Positions 24,829 through 34,471 of a stretch of DNA of 64,000 nt are shown here, one piece after another. The number at the start of each line of letters is the position of its first letter. The stretch's first letter is position 1. This stretch comes from Singulisphaera sp. GP187 (GTDB lineage Bacteria > Planctomycetota > Phycisphaerae > Phycisphaerales > SM1A02): positions 1-64,000 of the forward strand of contig CAMBXO010000011.1 in NCBI GenBank assembly GCA_945871915.1. Reading direction: 5' to 3'. Both the position numbers and the translations under genes were made by a program. The notes beneath the pieces were generated by a model. It was not told the origin of the DNA. It was given only the letters and a program-made list of their open reading frames with translations, and made no database searches.

Positions 24829-27672
24829 TCAGTCGTAGCTCAATAGCAGCAAGGCAATATCACCGTTATCGACATCGCCACTCTCGTCAAGATCGGCCGG
24901 GCATCCAGGGCACGGACCAAAGTCAAGAAGCATCAGGGAGAGATCGCCGCTTCCGACAATCGAGTCACCATCAAGATCACCGAACTTGGCTTGTGTGCAA
25001 CTGATCGTGTTGATCACAAAGTTGTCAATGCCGCACACCACGGTGTTGTCAGTTCCGGTGTCCTGTGCAATAAATCGCACTTTCATGTTGTTGGTCAGCG
25101 TTACATAGTCGCCCAAGTTCTGATTGCGGCTCGTCCATGTTCCAGTTGTTGCATAGGAGCCAATCTGTACCCACGTTGAGCCACCATTGTTGGAAACCTG
25201 AACGACCATTGGATCACTGGTATTGGAAGTAGGAGAGGTGAGGTAGTAGGTTTGATAGAGCACCTCGCACGCCTCGGCAGCTGAGGCATCAAAGGATGGA
25301 CTGGTCAAGTACGTTGGTCCGCCATCGAGGTCGTTACACAGACCTGTTGCAGCCGACACGCCTGTGATAAAGGCCTTGCTGGAGGTGCTTGGGGCATTGC
25401 AACTGCGACCACTTGGTACAGCCCACTCCCATCCACCCGAACCTACGGCTGGTGTACCGGCAACGGCAAAACTTCCATTGTTTGCCGCAAAGTCAATGTT
25501 GAGCAACGCCACCGTGCCACCGGGTGAAATTGCGGTGGTGGTCAATAGACTCGCAGGTGCAGTCGATGGCGAAGTGACAGTCCCACCCGTGGTGGTCTTG
25601 GCTTCAACATAAAACTGAAGCAAGGCATTGCAACTGGCAGCCGGGAAAGTTGCCTTGTAATTGTTGCCACCTGTGCTGGTGAGTGCGTAGCCGGTGAAAG
25701 ATCCGCTGGTGCCTGTGCGAATGAACAGTTTCTGCGTTCCGTTCTGCACAACACCAGTCACCGGAGTGATGGTGACATCAATCTGATCGCCGCCCTCGGG
25801 GCTGACGGTGGTCGGAACCGTGCCAACCGTAATCGTTAAGAGATTCAGTGGTGGGGCCGTCAGACCATGATTTCCAAACGCTGTGGAAATGCGTGTGTAG
25901 TTGGGTGATCCGTCGCCAATAAAGTTATTGCCGCCGTTACTGACCGCATCATCAAGTGTGAGCACATCGACCGTGATGTCGGTCCAGATGTCTGACTGGC
26001 CCGCGTGCAGTGGCACCGAGTTGAACGCAAGACTGGCCAGTCGGTCGCGATAATCCAGCGTGCCATTTCCGCTGGCATCGGTTGGATAGGCGGGCTGCAA
26101 TTGGTTTCGAAGATCCCAGAAACAACCTGAGAGCACTTGGCCCCACGAGTGGATCGCTGTGCCGCAGGTCGAGCCGGTGGCCGAACCAACGCAAGTGTTC
26201 TGAGCGTTACGCAATCCCGAAGAGCACGACTGGAAACCGTAGCCAAGCATGCTCTCATCCCCCATGACAATGCTGACCACATCGCCAAAGCCCTCGCCAT
26301 ACTGATTCTGGCCACTGCCGCCTGCGCTGACAATGTGGTGGCCATACTCGTGATGGACTATAGAACTAAAGCCCGTGTTATTGCAACCACCGCCGGTGGG
26401 GTAAAAGTTGATCGATCCGTCATAGAAAGCATTGCATGTACCCGAGACATTGTTCTTGATCACAAATCCAGTCTGCGTCTTGATGGTCGGATAGTTGGGG
26501 CTATACACCAACAAGAAATCGCGAGCAGCATTGGCCGAGGTGTACGTGTCAATCTCGGATCGCGTGTATTGATTGGTGGTGCTTGGAAACTGAAAAGTTC
26601 CTGTGGCGCCATCCGCGACGCTCTGCGATGAAACCACCTGAATGGTTGCCGCCGCGTCCTGCACCGTGAAGTATTGTCCTTGCAGCACGGGTGCGACCGT
26701 TTGCGACGAGGTGCCTGAGTAGGTGTGAACAATGCGGCCGGTCTTGTCGGCGTACACGGTTGATCCACCAATGGTTGCCTTGATGTACGGCATGCCGCGA
26801 AGGGTTGCGGTAGTGCAGGCGGCGGCTTTCGATCCCGGTGTCGCGAGGGCATTCACTTGTGCCGTCACCGTTCCGTGCAGAATCATGCTTTCTTGATGCA
26901 GAATGGCGCCGGTTTCGGCATCAACCACAAACTGCATCTTCTGATAGTTGTCGGGGTCAATGGAACTTCCGCCGGTGGCAACAAATTCAATTGCAAGTTT
27001 GGTTTCGACAGTGTTGGCATCCACACCCGCAAAGATCACATAGCGGGGCGTGGTGAGTTCTGGCGGCGCATTGAACTGATTCAAAACCTCTCGTCCGTAC
27101 ACAGAAGCATCCAGCGTTTGTGGACTCAGGTCACGATCGGTCATGGTGGCGGGGAAGTTTCCAAGTGTCTTCAAGGTTCCGCCCGCAAGCACCAACGGGA
27201 AGTTGTCCTGAACACCAACAAGACCCCACACATAACTTCGGAACACCGGCACTCCACGAACCTGTTGGCTCCAATAGGCGCCGATGAAATCAGTCTCTTC
27301 GCCATCACCCGTGCCCATCAAAGGAACAAGGTGTTCACCATTCTGGAATGGACCAGTGGCCACCAATTGGGAAAACGGAACTCCCCACAACCCACTCCAC
27401 TTCTTGATGAACTTTTCGGCACTGTCGTGAGGTGAAGCGCCGGTCGAAAACTGTCGCCCCCACACGCGGCGCAAGTGACCATTGTTGAGCAAGAGTTGGC
27501 CGCCCGGAAAGTCAAGTTCGAATTGGTCGCGCAGCGGCAAGCCGCCGTCGTTGTCATTCTGGTCAATGGGGTTTCCATTCTTCTTGGCGCTTGCGTTTGG
27601 CGAAGTTCCGGCCAGCGTTGCGGCGGTCAGACACAGCGAGCCAATCACGATTGTTCGGCAGAAATGGGGCAT
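24829..27672 (-). CDS. Secreted gluzincin-type metallopeptidase with dockerin-like tail (paralogue B)
   Basis: A 947-residue paralogue of the neighbouring gene, with the same order: signal peptide, pro-region (WGVPFSQLVATGPF, GVPVFRSYVWGLV), zinc site in IVHHEYGHHIV with a following YGEGFGD, jelly-roll-like C-terminal module and dockerin-like tail (GDLDGDSIVGSGDLSLML, CPGCPADLDESGDVDNGD). Blades of near-identical text alternate with divergent stretches, as expected from old tandem duplication. An in-frame TTG at 27684 could add four residues; the ATG is preferred because it directly precedes the signal sequence. It is separated from paralogue A by 54 bases with no terminator visible, so the two are probably one transcript. 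Confidence 0.85.
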   Translation of the reverse strand: MPHFCRTIVIGSLCLTAATLAGTSPNASAKKNGNPIDQNDNDGGLPLRDQFELDFPGGQLLLNNGHLRRVWGRQFSTGASPHDSAEKFIKKWSGLWGVPFSQLVATGPFQNGEHLVPLMGTGDGEETDFIGAYWSQQVRGVPVFRSYVWGLVGVQDNFPLVLAGGTLKTLGNFPATMTDRDLSPQTLDASVYGREVLNQFNAPPELTTPRYVIFAGVDANTVETKLAIEFVATGGSSIDPDNYQKMQFVVDAETGAILHQESMILHGTVTAQVNALATPGSKAAACTTATLRGMPYIKATIGGSTVYADKTGRIVHTYSGTSSQTVAPVLQGQYFTVQDAAATIQVVSSQSVADGATGTFQFPSTTNQYTRSEIDTYTSANAARDFLLVYSPNYPTIKTQTGFVIKNNVSGTCNAFYDGSINFYPTGGGCNNTGFSSIVHHEYGHHIVSAGGSGQNQYGEGFGDVVSIVMGDESMLGYGFQSCSSGLRNAQNTCVGSATGSTCGTAIHSWGQVLSGCFWDLRNQLQPAYPTDASGNGTLDYRDRLASLAFNSVPLHAGQSDIWTDITVDVLTLDDAVSNGGNNFIGDGSPNYTRISTAFGNHGLTAPPLNLLTITVGTVPTTVSPEGGDQIDVTITPVTGVVQNGTQKLFIRTGTSGSFTGYALTSTGGNNYKATFPAASCNALLQFYVEAKTTTGGTVTSPSTAPASLLTTTAISPGGTVALLNIDFAANNGSFAVAGTPAVGSGGWEWAVPSGRSCNAPSTSSKAFITGVSAATGLCNDLDGGPTYLTSPSFDASAAEACEVLYQTYYLTSPTSNTSDPMVVQVSNNGGSTWVQIGSYATTGTWTSRNQNLGDYVTLTNNMKVRFIAQDTGTDNTVVCGIDNFVINTISCTQAKFGDLDGDSIVGSGDLSLMLLDFGPCPGCPADLDESGDVDNGDIALLLLSYD

Positions 27673-27921
27673 GTGGGTTTTCAATCTCAGGAGGTGGGGT
27701 CGGTCGTAATTCTGGAGTGAAATCGCGGAATCAGAACATCAAATGACGTCCTGTTTATTGCTCCAAGAGGGGCTTTGGGCAACCAAAACATTGCAAGATT
27801 GTTGAAACTTGTAGAAATTTTCTTGGGTGAGTTATGCCAATCCCGCCAAGGCATTTCACGGAATATTCTTTGCAATTTCAATAATCGCAATCATTACCTT
27901 CAAAAATCCAAGTTCATTGCG
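27673..27921. other. 249-bp intergenic spacer between paralogues B and C
   Basis: Visibly more A/T-rich than the flanking genes, with no open frame that looks coding. It probably holds the promoter of the B-A pair (reading left) and the 3' end of the paralogue C transcript. I found no convincing terminator hairpin or sigma factor site in it. Confidence 0.5.
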
Positions 27922-30798
27922 TCAGTCGGTGTAGCTGAGCAAGAGAACGGCAACATCGCCATTGTCCACTTCCGCGTTGCCGTCAAGATCTGCTGGGCAT
28001 CCTGGGCAAGGCCCGAAATCAAGGAGCAATATCGCCAAGTCACCGGATCCAACAGTCAGATCACCATCCAAGTCACCAAACGGTCCGGGTGTGCACTGCA
28101 GAGATCGGAACTTGATGAAATCGATGGCAGCCTTCACTTGGCTGTCTCCGGCTCCCAGATCCTCGGCTCGCACCTTTACACGCATCTGATTGGTGATCGA
28201 AGTGAATTCTTCAATGTTGTAAGTTCGTGTAGTCCAGTTATGAGTGGAATAAATGGTGTCAAGGACTTCATAGGTCAATCCACCATCGCTGCTTGCGAAA
28301 ATCGTGAGTGGATCCTCGCCGGGATAGGCCCCGGTGTCGTTGCTGAGGTAGGTATTCACACTGAACTCAAGCCGCTGGGCCCCAACAGCACTGAAGATCG
28401 GAGATACCAATTCCGTGTAGCCAGTGTCGATGTCATTGCACGTGGGGCCGACTGCACCAGTGACATAGCTCTTATAGGAGCCAGCAAAGAGGGTTGGTGC
28501 ATTGCAGGAATTCGTATTCGTTAATGCAAGGCGCACCCACGAGCCTCGAGACGGCGAAGCCGTTCCTGCAACGGTGAATTCAGTCATGACACCATCAAAG
28601 TCATCTTCAAATGCAATGCTCGAGTCCAATTCGCTTGCCGCCGAATAAAACGTCGATGGCGCATCGGTTGGAGAGGTCACAATCGTTCCGCCAGTGCTAC
28701 TGCCTTGGAAGTAATACTCCAGGGTGCCTCCACAGGCGACAGCCGGAAGGGTGACCTTGTAATTCACGCCGCTGATCTTGGTGAGCGGAGTCATGGTGAA
28801 GGCGCCAGAATTACCGATTCGATAGAACATCTTTTCAGAACCAGCGACCACTTGGCTTGCAACCGGACGCATGTCAACGCTGAGTTCAAGGCCGCCAGCC
28901 GGATCGATGGTGGTGGGCTGGCCATTGGGGAACTCAATCAAGAACAGCGCCAAGGATGGAGAGGAGAGACCGTGCCTGTTGAAGGCCGCTGAAATAATGT
29001 TGTAGTTCGGTGTTCCGTCGGCAATGTTGGCATTTCCACCGTTGCTCACTGCGTCATCAAGGGTCAGGTAATCAGCAGCAATATCCGCACCAATATCACT
29101 TTGTCCGGAGTGCAGCATGACTGAATTCACGGCAAGCTTCGCGACTCGTGTGCGTGAATCAGATGGGTACGCCGCGAGATAAGAATTGCGTAGATCCCAC
29201 ACAACGCCCGAGATCAATTGACCGCACGCATGGATTTCACTGCCGCAGGTGCTGCAATTGGATGCGCTGTAACTGCACGCGTTGCTGGCCGTTCGAATTC
29301 CGCTGGTGCAACTGGAGAATCCAACTCCAAGCAAGTATTCGTCTGACACAAGAACCGCAAGCACATCACCCATGCCTTCGCCATAGGCGCCTTGACCGCT
29401 GCCGCCGCGGTTGACCATGTGGTGTCCATATTCATGGTGCACCACGGTGCTAAAGCCGGTGTTGTTGCAACCGCCGCCCGCCTGGAAGAAGTTAATGCTG
29501 CCACCGTCGTAATACGCATTGCATGAATCGGCAATGTTCGTATAGATGGAGAAGGACGTTTGCGAATTGATCGTTGGGTAACTCGGACTCACAGCCAGAA
29601 CCTGATCACGCGCCTTGTTGGCTTCGTAATAGCAGTTGGTCTGCGCGGTCTTGATGGCGGTGGGGGTGCTGTTAAAAACAAAGTTGGCGGTGCCTCCGTT
29701 GGCCACGCTCACACTGGTCACGGTGGCGAGGTTGGCGCTGCCGGTGGATTCCAAAACGGTAAAGTATTTGCCCTTCAAGGTCGGTGCCACGGTGACCGAA
29801 GCGGTACCTGTGTAGGTCGCGGAATAATTTCCATTGACATCGGCGTAGGTGGTCACGCCGCCAACGGGAACCGAAGCGTAGGGCAGCCCGCGCGTCACTT
29901 CTGCGTTGCATGCGTCCGCCTTGTAGGCGTCGGTCACTTTACCGCTGACATTTCCGCTCACCGATCCGTGCAGAATCAGGCTTTCTTCATGCAAAACGGT
30001 TCCGTCTGCGGCATCCGTGACATACAGCATCTTGCGGTAACTGGAAGGATTCGAAGGATCACCAGCGGTCGCCGTAAATTCAACGGAGAGTCGTGGGCTG
30101 ACCGCGTCGGTATCAACGCCGGCCCAAATCACATATCGAGGCGTGGTCAATTCTGGCGGCGCGTCAAATTGAGTCATCACCTTGCTGGTGTAGACATTGA
30201 TGTCCATGCTTGACGAACCTAAGTCTCGTCCATCAAGCGTGGCTGGAAATTGTTCGCCAAGGTCCTTCAGCGTGCCTCCGGCCAAGACCAATGGGTAGTT
30301 CTCTTGATCACCCACAAGTCCCCAGACATAACTTCGAAACACTGGAACGCCGCGAACCTGTTGTGCCCAGTAGACACCGATGTATCCGCCCTGACCCTCG
30401 GCATCGGTCATCATGGATTGCATGTGGCTGCCATTTTCAAATGGGCCGACTGGTTGCAACTGGTCGAACGGCACCTTCCACAAATTGCTCCACGATCGCA
30501 GGAAGGTTTCGACGCTCGCATGCGGATCGATTCCATTTCCAAAAGTTCGACCGAAGGCTCGTCGAAGTTGACCCCGTACCTTGATGAGTTGCGCGCCCGG
30601 GAAGGCCTTGTAGAAAGCGGGCTCAAGTGACCGCCGACTTGCATCTGTTACTTCATCGCCGCGGTCGGTGAGATCGGGGCCAATTCCCTGAAGACCTTGT
30701 GCCTGTTTGGGGTTGGTGTTGGAAGTGGCCGAAGTGCCGGCGATAGCCGTAGCGGTCACAGTCAATCCGACGATGAATAAAGTCCGCAAGTGAATCAT
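27922..30798 (-). CDS. Secreted gluzincin-type metallopeptidase with dockerin-like tail (paralogue C)
   Basis: A 958-residue third copy with the same domain order. Signal peptide about 1-22, then a pro-region (LWKVPFDQLQPVGPF, RGVPVFRSYVWGLVG). The zinc site is TVVHHEYGHHMV followed by YGEGMGDVLAVL. A Cys-rich loop (NCSTCGSEIHACG) is shared with paralogue A. A C-terminal jelly-roll-like module and a dockerin-like tail (GDLDGDLTVGSGDLAIL, CPGCPADLDGNAEVDNGD) complete it. The start ATG at 30798 is set by the signal peptide; the frame is open 34 codons further upstream. It is separated from B by a 249-bp spacer, so it may be transcribed separately, and is divergent from smpB. Confidence 0.85.
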   Translation of the reverse strand: MIHLRTLFIVGLTVTATAIAGTSATSNTNPKQAQGLQGIGPDLTDRGDEVTDASRRSLEPAFYKAFPGAQLIKVRGQLRRAFGRTFGNGIDPHASVETFLRSWSNLWKVPFDQLQPVGPFENGSHMQSMMTDAEGQGGYIGVYWAQQVRGVPVFRSYVWGLVGDQENYPLVLAGGTLKDLGEQFPATLDGRDLGSSSMDINVYTSKVMTQFDAPPELTTPRYVIWAGVDTDAVSPRLSVEFTATAGDPSNPSSYRKMLYVTDAADGTVLHEESLILHGSVSGNVSGKVTDAYKADACNAEVTRGLPYASVPVGGVTTYADVNGNYSATYTGTASVTVAPTLKGKYFTVLESTGSANLATVTSVSVANGGTANFVFNSTPTAIKTAQTNCYYEANKARDQVLAVSPSYPTINSQTSFSIYTNIADSCNAYYDGGSINFFQAGGGCNNTGFSTVVHHEYGHHMVNRGGSGQGAYGEGMGDVLAVLVSDEYLLGVGFSSCTSGIRTASNACSYSASNCSTCGSEIHACGQLISGVVWDLRNSYLAAYPSDSRTRVAKLAVNSVMLHSGQSDIGADIAADYLTLDDAVSNGGNANIADGTPNYNIISAAFNRHGLSSPSLALFLIEFPNGQPTTIDPAGGLELSVDMRPVASQVVAGSEKMFYRIGNSGAFTMTPLTKISGVNYKVTLPAVACGGTLEYYFQGSSTGGTIVTSPTDAPSTFYSAASELDSSIAFEDDFDGVMTEFTVAGTASPSRGSWVRLALTNTNSCNAPTLFAGSYKSYVTGAVGPTCNDIDTGYTELVSPIFSAVGAQRLEFSVNTYLSNDTGAYPGEDPLTIFASSDGGLTYEVLDTIYSTHNWTTRTYNIEEFTSITNQMRVKVRAEDLGAGDSQVKAAIDFIKFRSLQCTPGPFGDLDGDLTVGSGDLAILLLDFGPCPGCPADLDGNAEVDNGDVAVLLLSYTD

Positions 30799-31052
30799 CT
30801 TGAGTGTCTTTCCTGGTCTTGAGGTGTAGTGGCCAAGCGATACCGTTCCCCACCGATTACGGCCAATCATGCCACATTGTGGTTCAAGGGACAATAACAA
30901 TTTGCCTGTTTTTCAATGTTTTTCGACATGGGAGCTCTTTCGACAAACTCGCCTTGATGAAAGGTCCCCGTAACCCCTTGCTGCGAGCCTTGGCGGCACG
31001 GATTGCTACCTTCACAGAATGCTTTGGTTGACCCCCCAAGGAACCCGCTGAA
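30799..31052. other. 254-bp divergent spacer between paralogue C and smpB
   Basis: No coding-like frame and no strong hairpin. Because both neighbours start here, it must carry the promoters for both directions. I could not identify convincing -35/-10 pairs by eye. Confidence 0.5.
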
Positions 31053-31523
31053 ATGACGAAGGCAACGCACGAACCCACCATTGAGAATCGAAAGGCTCGT
31101 TTCGACTTTGAAATCGGCGAGACTTTTGAGTGCGGCATGGTGCTTCGCGGAAGTGAGGTCAAGAGCATTCGGGCGGGGCAGGCAAGTCTGGCGGAGGGTT
31201 TCGTGATGGCTCGAGCGGAGCCGCCAACGCTGGAATTGCACAGCACACACATTGCGGAGTTTCCTCCAGCCGGTCGGGACCGTCAGCATGTTCCAACGCG
31301 GCAGCGGCGATTGCTTGCACATGCCAACGAAATTCGCAAGATGGCTTTGGCTATGAAGGCCAAGGGCTGTTCACTTGTTCCACTGAAGGTTTATTTCAAG
31401 AACGGTGTCGCCAAGGTGCTGGTGGGTGTGGCGACTGGTCGCAAGAAAGGCGACAAGCGTCAAGCGATCAGAGAGCGAGAGACCAAACGAGATATCGATC
31501 GGGAAATGGGAAAGAACCGCTAG
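31053..31523 (+). CDS. smpB: SsrA-binding protein
   Basis: A 156-residue SmpB, the partner of tmRNA in rescuing ribosomes stalled on broken mRNAs. Family blocks: NRKARFDFEIGETFECGMVL, the GSEVKSIRAGQASL core and the C-terminal ERETKRDIDREM, the Arg/Lys-rich helix that enters the decoding centre. MALAMKAKGCSLVPLKVYF completes the beta barrel. The tmRNA gene (ssrA) is often nearby, but I could not find it here. Confidence 0.95.
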   Translation: MTKATHEPTIENRKARFDFEIGETFECGMVLRGSEVKSIRAGQASLAEGFVMARAEPPTLELHSTHIAEFPPAGRDRQHVPTRQRRLLAHANEIRKMALAMKAKGCSLVPLKVYFKNGVAKVLVGVATGRKKGDKRQAIRERETKRDIDREMGKNR

Positions 31524-31556
31524 GCAAGAAAAGGATCGCCGTGGGCGCCAGTTGGT

Positions 31557-32267
31557 TCAAGGCCCAGGGAACGGAATCGATTGGCCGTTGTCAGCGTCAC
31601 GCTTGCCGTGGATGCATTGCACAATCAGATCCGCCACTGCTTCGGGTGGCATCACTCGTTCACGGGGCACTTCACTCACCGGAAAGATCAATCGCATGAG
31701 TGGAGTTTCCACATATCCGGGATTCACACAGAACGAACGCACCCCAATCGACTTCCCTTCTCGAGCAACGCTTCGCGTGAATGAATCCACCGCAGATTTG
31801 CTTGCGGCATAGGCAAGAAAACCGGGGAAGGGATCCATGACACCAAGGGTGCTGATGTTGACTACGCAGCCAGCCCGTTGCTTACGAAAATGCGGCCAAC
31901 ACGCCACGATGAGAAAGGCCGGCCCAAACGTGTTGATCGAGAATGTCTGCTCAAGGATGTCCTTGGTGGTTTGTTCAATGGGTACGCGAGGAGCAATGCC
32001 TGCGGCGTTGACAAGATTGTCAACGCGACCAAATCGTTCAATGGTCTGACGCACGACATCAGTCGCCGTATCGGATTTGGAAACATCGGCCGTGACCGCC
32101 ATGACATCACCAGAGCCAATCACCCGAACATCATCCGAAACATCTGCGAGTTTGTGTTCCGTGCGACCCACAAGCACCACATGGTGTCCATGTTCGGCAA
32201 GCATGCGCGCCGTTGCGCGGCCAATGCCTGAGCCAGCTCCAGTAATGATTGAGACAGGTGTGCTCAT
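31557..32267 (-). CDS. Short-chain dehydrogenase/reductase (SDR)
   Basis: A 236-residue classical SDR. The NAD(P) motif TGAGSGIG (residues 10-17), NAAG at the end of the fourth strand, the catalytic Ser in NISTLG and the Tyr/Lys pair in YAASKSA are all present. After them comes a PGYVETPL substrate-loop segment. The reaction is a reversible oxidoreduction of an unidentified alcohol or ketone. The Arg after the first strand (LVGRTE) suggests NADPH preference, by inference. It follows rseP on the same strand by 33 bases and converges with smpB. Confidence 0.88.
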   Translation of the reverse strand: MSTPVSIITGAGSGIGRATARMLAEHGHHVVLVGRTEHKLADVSDDVRVIGSGDVMAVTADVSKSDTATDVVRQTIERFGRVDNLVNAAGIAPRVPIEQTTKDILEQTFSINTFGPAFLIVACWPHFRKQRAGCVVNISTLGVMDPFPGFLAYAASKSAVDSFTRSVAREGKSIGVRSFCVNPGYVETPLMRLIFPVSEVPRERVMPPEAVADLIVQCIHGKRDADNGQSIPFPGP

Positions 32268-32300
32268 GGTGGCGACACTCCGATCAAGGAACGAGGTGGT

Positions 32301-34373
32301 TTAGCCGCTCCCGACAACGAGCCGCATGACATCGTTGTAGAACGTGACAATGAAAAGGCTACCGAGCAGCAACAAGCCAGCCATCGTGGCCGCGTTTTGA
32401 AAGCGGACACTCGGCGGCCGTCCCAACAGCCCTTCATACGCCAAGAAGAGAAAGAGCCCGCCATCCACAATCGGAAGCGGAAGAAAATTCAGTACAGCCA
32501 AGTTCACGCTGATCATGGCGAGGAAGAACACCAAGTACATAAAGCCTCGATCCGCGACCCGTGTACCCACATGCACAATGCCGACCGGTCCCCGCAATTG
32601 ATCCACGGACACCGAACCTCGCACCAATCGATCGAGCGTGAGCCAGGTGAGTACGGCCAATTTTTTAGTTTCCTGAAATCCCATGACCACAGCACGAATG
32701 GGATTTCCATTGGCAGAAAGTGTGGTCATCAATGGGTCAAATGCATCAAGCGGAAGTGGGGATGTTCCGTGAAGCAATTGAAGTGCTGCAATGTCGTGCG
32801 ATGGAAGCGTGATCGAGGCCGAGAGGGTTGGTGCGTTGGGTCCCCATGGTTGTATGACCAATGGAATTGTTGCGTTTCGCGTGGACGCATTTCGCAGGGA
32901 GGATTGCAGGGTTTCCCAATCAGAGACTGGTGTGCCGTCGACCGAAACCACGCGGGTGAGTGGTTGCAATTGAAGCGAGGCGGCCGGAGTGGGTTGCGGG
33001 CCATTTTCACCAGCCACCCGATCGATGGATCGTGCCATGAGCGGGCTCTGCAATGCGGCTGCGATCAAGACATCCAGCCGTCCATTGGAGTCAACCGTTG
33101 CGGAGAGTGGAATCACCTCGCCCTGACGAAGCACTTCCAGACGAACGTGTTGATTGGCAGCGGCCTGAACCAATGAGCGGAAGTGAGCCAAGCTTGGCCC
33201 CCGATGATCTTGGAATGCCAACACAAGGTCGCCCGCCTTGAGCACCGAATCGTTTGGTGAACTCGGTCGCACCCAATCAATCCGCGTAAGAGGAATCAAT
33301 CCAAGCAGCCCGTTCTCTGTCAAGGCAGGTTCGTCGGCAGAAGTGAAGTGTTGCAATTGCGGAATTGGGTGAAGATCAACGGACGCCGTGGCACCCTCGG
33401 GCCCACGCCATGTGGTCGGCACGGCCGCGCCATTGCTCTGTGTGCATGCAACTTGGAGCGACTCGACTGAATTTGCTTGCACGCCTTGAATGGATTCAAG
33501 CCGCCACCCCGGACGAACTCCAGCGGCCCAAAGGCCGGCCCGTGTGAGCGCGGGCTGAAGCAGGGGTTGTACAACGGGATCATTCACCAACATCAGGTCG
33601 CGTGCTGGTGCAATACCAATCGAGCGAAGTCTGACCATGGGATCATCCGTCGGCATCACATCAAAATGCAGCGGTGTCTCCACTCCGTGACGATGTGCCG
33701 TGACATGCAATGAAGTTCCCGGATTGCTCATGGCCGCAGCAATTTGCACATCAGCGAAAGTGTTGACCCCTTCACCATTCACAAAGGTGATGCGATCTCC
33801 GGGCTGCAAACCAACCGATGCGCCATCCACTTGCTTCGCGGTTGCCGCCGGTCCTCCGGGCTTGAGTTCTCCAATGGTGGGGCTTTCAAAGCGAACACCA
33901 ACCAGAAAGGCCGCGACATATAAGAGCACCGCAAGCACGATATTTGCACACACGCCGGCACTCACCACCACCATGCGTTTCCAAACGGGGCGAGCGCCGT
34001 AGGCATCAAGATCCGAATCCAAACCCGTGGCCTGCAGATCCTCTTGTCCCTTCATCCGCACAAATCCACCGATGGGCAACAAGCGAATTCCATATTCGGT
34101 TTCGCCAACACCTGCGGCGTGCAAAGTGGTCACCGGAATACTTTCGGGCGGTCCACCAAAGCGTCGTTCAACGTCGGGCCGGGTACTGCCCATGCGCCAC
34201 CCAATGCCGCGGCGAAATGCCAGCACGGCGGGCCCCATGCCGATGGCGAAAGCATCAACGCGAATGCCTGCCCATCGCGCGGCGATGAAGTGCCCAAATT
34301 CATGCACTGCAATCAGCAGGCCGAATCCGAGAACGATCAGGAGTAGATTTCCGCTGTCGCCAAGAAGTTGCAT
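32301..34373 (-). CDS. rseP: RseP-like site-2 membrane metalloprotease
   Basis: A 690-residue intramembrane protease. The first membrane helix carries the zinc motif HEFGH (AVHEFGHFIAARWAG), followed by GIRLLPIGGFVRMKGQED. PDZ-like domains occupy the middle (for example LQPGDRITFVNGEGV and LQPLTRVVSVDGTPV). The last membrane segments contain NFLPLPIVDGGLFLFL, equivalent to the NxxPxPxLDGG block, with Val for Leu. Site-2 proteases release membrane-held anti-sigma factors or clear signal-peptide remnants. At 690 residues it is clearly longer than E. coli RseP (about 450), the extra length being periplasmic PDZ-like sequence. It follows dxr, a common synteny. The in-frame TTG 11 codons upstream is a weaker start. 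Confidence 0.88.
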   Translation of the reverse strand: MQLLGDSGNLLLIVLGFGLLIAVHEFGHFIAARWAGIRVDAFAIGMGPAVLAFRRGIGWRMGSTRPDVERRFGGPPESIPVTTLHAAGVGETEYGIRLLPIGGFVRMKGQEDLQATGLDSDLDAYGARPVWKRMVVVSAGVCANIVLAVLLYVAAFLVGVRFESPTIGELKPGGPAATAKQVDGASVGLQPGDRITFVNGEGVNTFADVQIAAAMSNPGTSLHVTAHRHGVETPLHFDVMPTDDPMVRLRSIGIAPARDLMLVNDPVVQPLLQPALTRAGLWAAGVRPGWRLESIQGVQANSVESLQVACTQSNGAAVPTTWRGPEGATASVDLHPIPQLQHFTSADEPALTENGLLGLIPLTRIDWVRPSSPNDSVLKAGDLVLAFQDHRGPSLAHFRSLVQAAANQHVRLEVLRQGEVIPLSATVDSNGRLDVLIAAALQSPLMARSIDRVAGENGPQPTPAASLQLQPLTRVVSVDGTPVSDWETLQSSLRNASTRNATIPLVIQPWGPNAPTLSASITLPSHDIAALQLLHGTSPLPLDAFDPLMTTLSANGNPIRAVVMGFQETKKLAVLTWLTLDRLVRGSVSVDQLRGPVGIVHVGTRVADRGFMYLVFFLAMISVNLAVLNFLPLPIVDGGLFLFLAYEGLLGRPPSVRFQNAATMAGLLLLGSLFIVTFYNDVMRLVVGSG

Positions 34374-34383
34374 GGATCTTTCT

Positions 34384-34403
34384 TTGCGCCCAAACGGGCG
34401 CAA
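34384..34403 (-). other. Perfect 8-bp hairpin in the rseP leader
   Basis: TTGCGCCC and GGGCGCAA are separated by four bases, ending 11 bases before the rseP ATG on the minus strand. There is no T-run after it on either strand, so it is not a terminator. It may shape the rseP ribosome-binding region. Confidence 0.5.
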
Positions 34404-34471
34404 CACAAGTCTAGTTGGTTGGAGTGCAACCCGTTCCTTGGATTTGAAAAACGGTCGAAGCCTCCGTGGGT

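Noticed and set aside
27800-27870. Sigma-54 promoter (TTGGCGGGATTGGCA on the minus strand)
   Set aside because: The GG and GC elements are 10 rather than 12 bases apart, which sigma-54 does not tolerate.
21952-30798. CRISPR array or insertion-sequence explanation for the repeated text at 22-31 kb
   Set aside because: The repetition is at the level of three homologous genes, not short spaced repeats, and no terminal inverted repeats or transposase are present.
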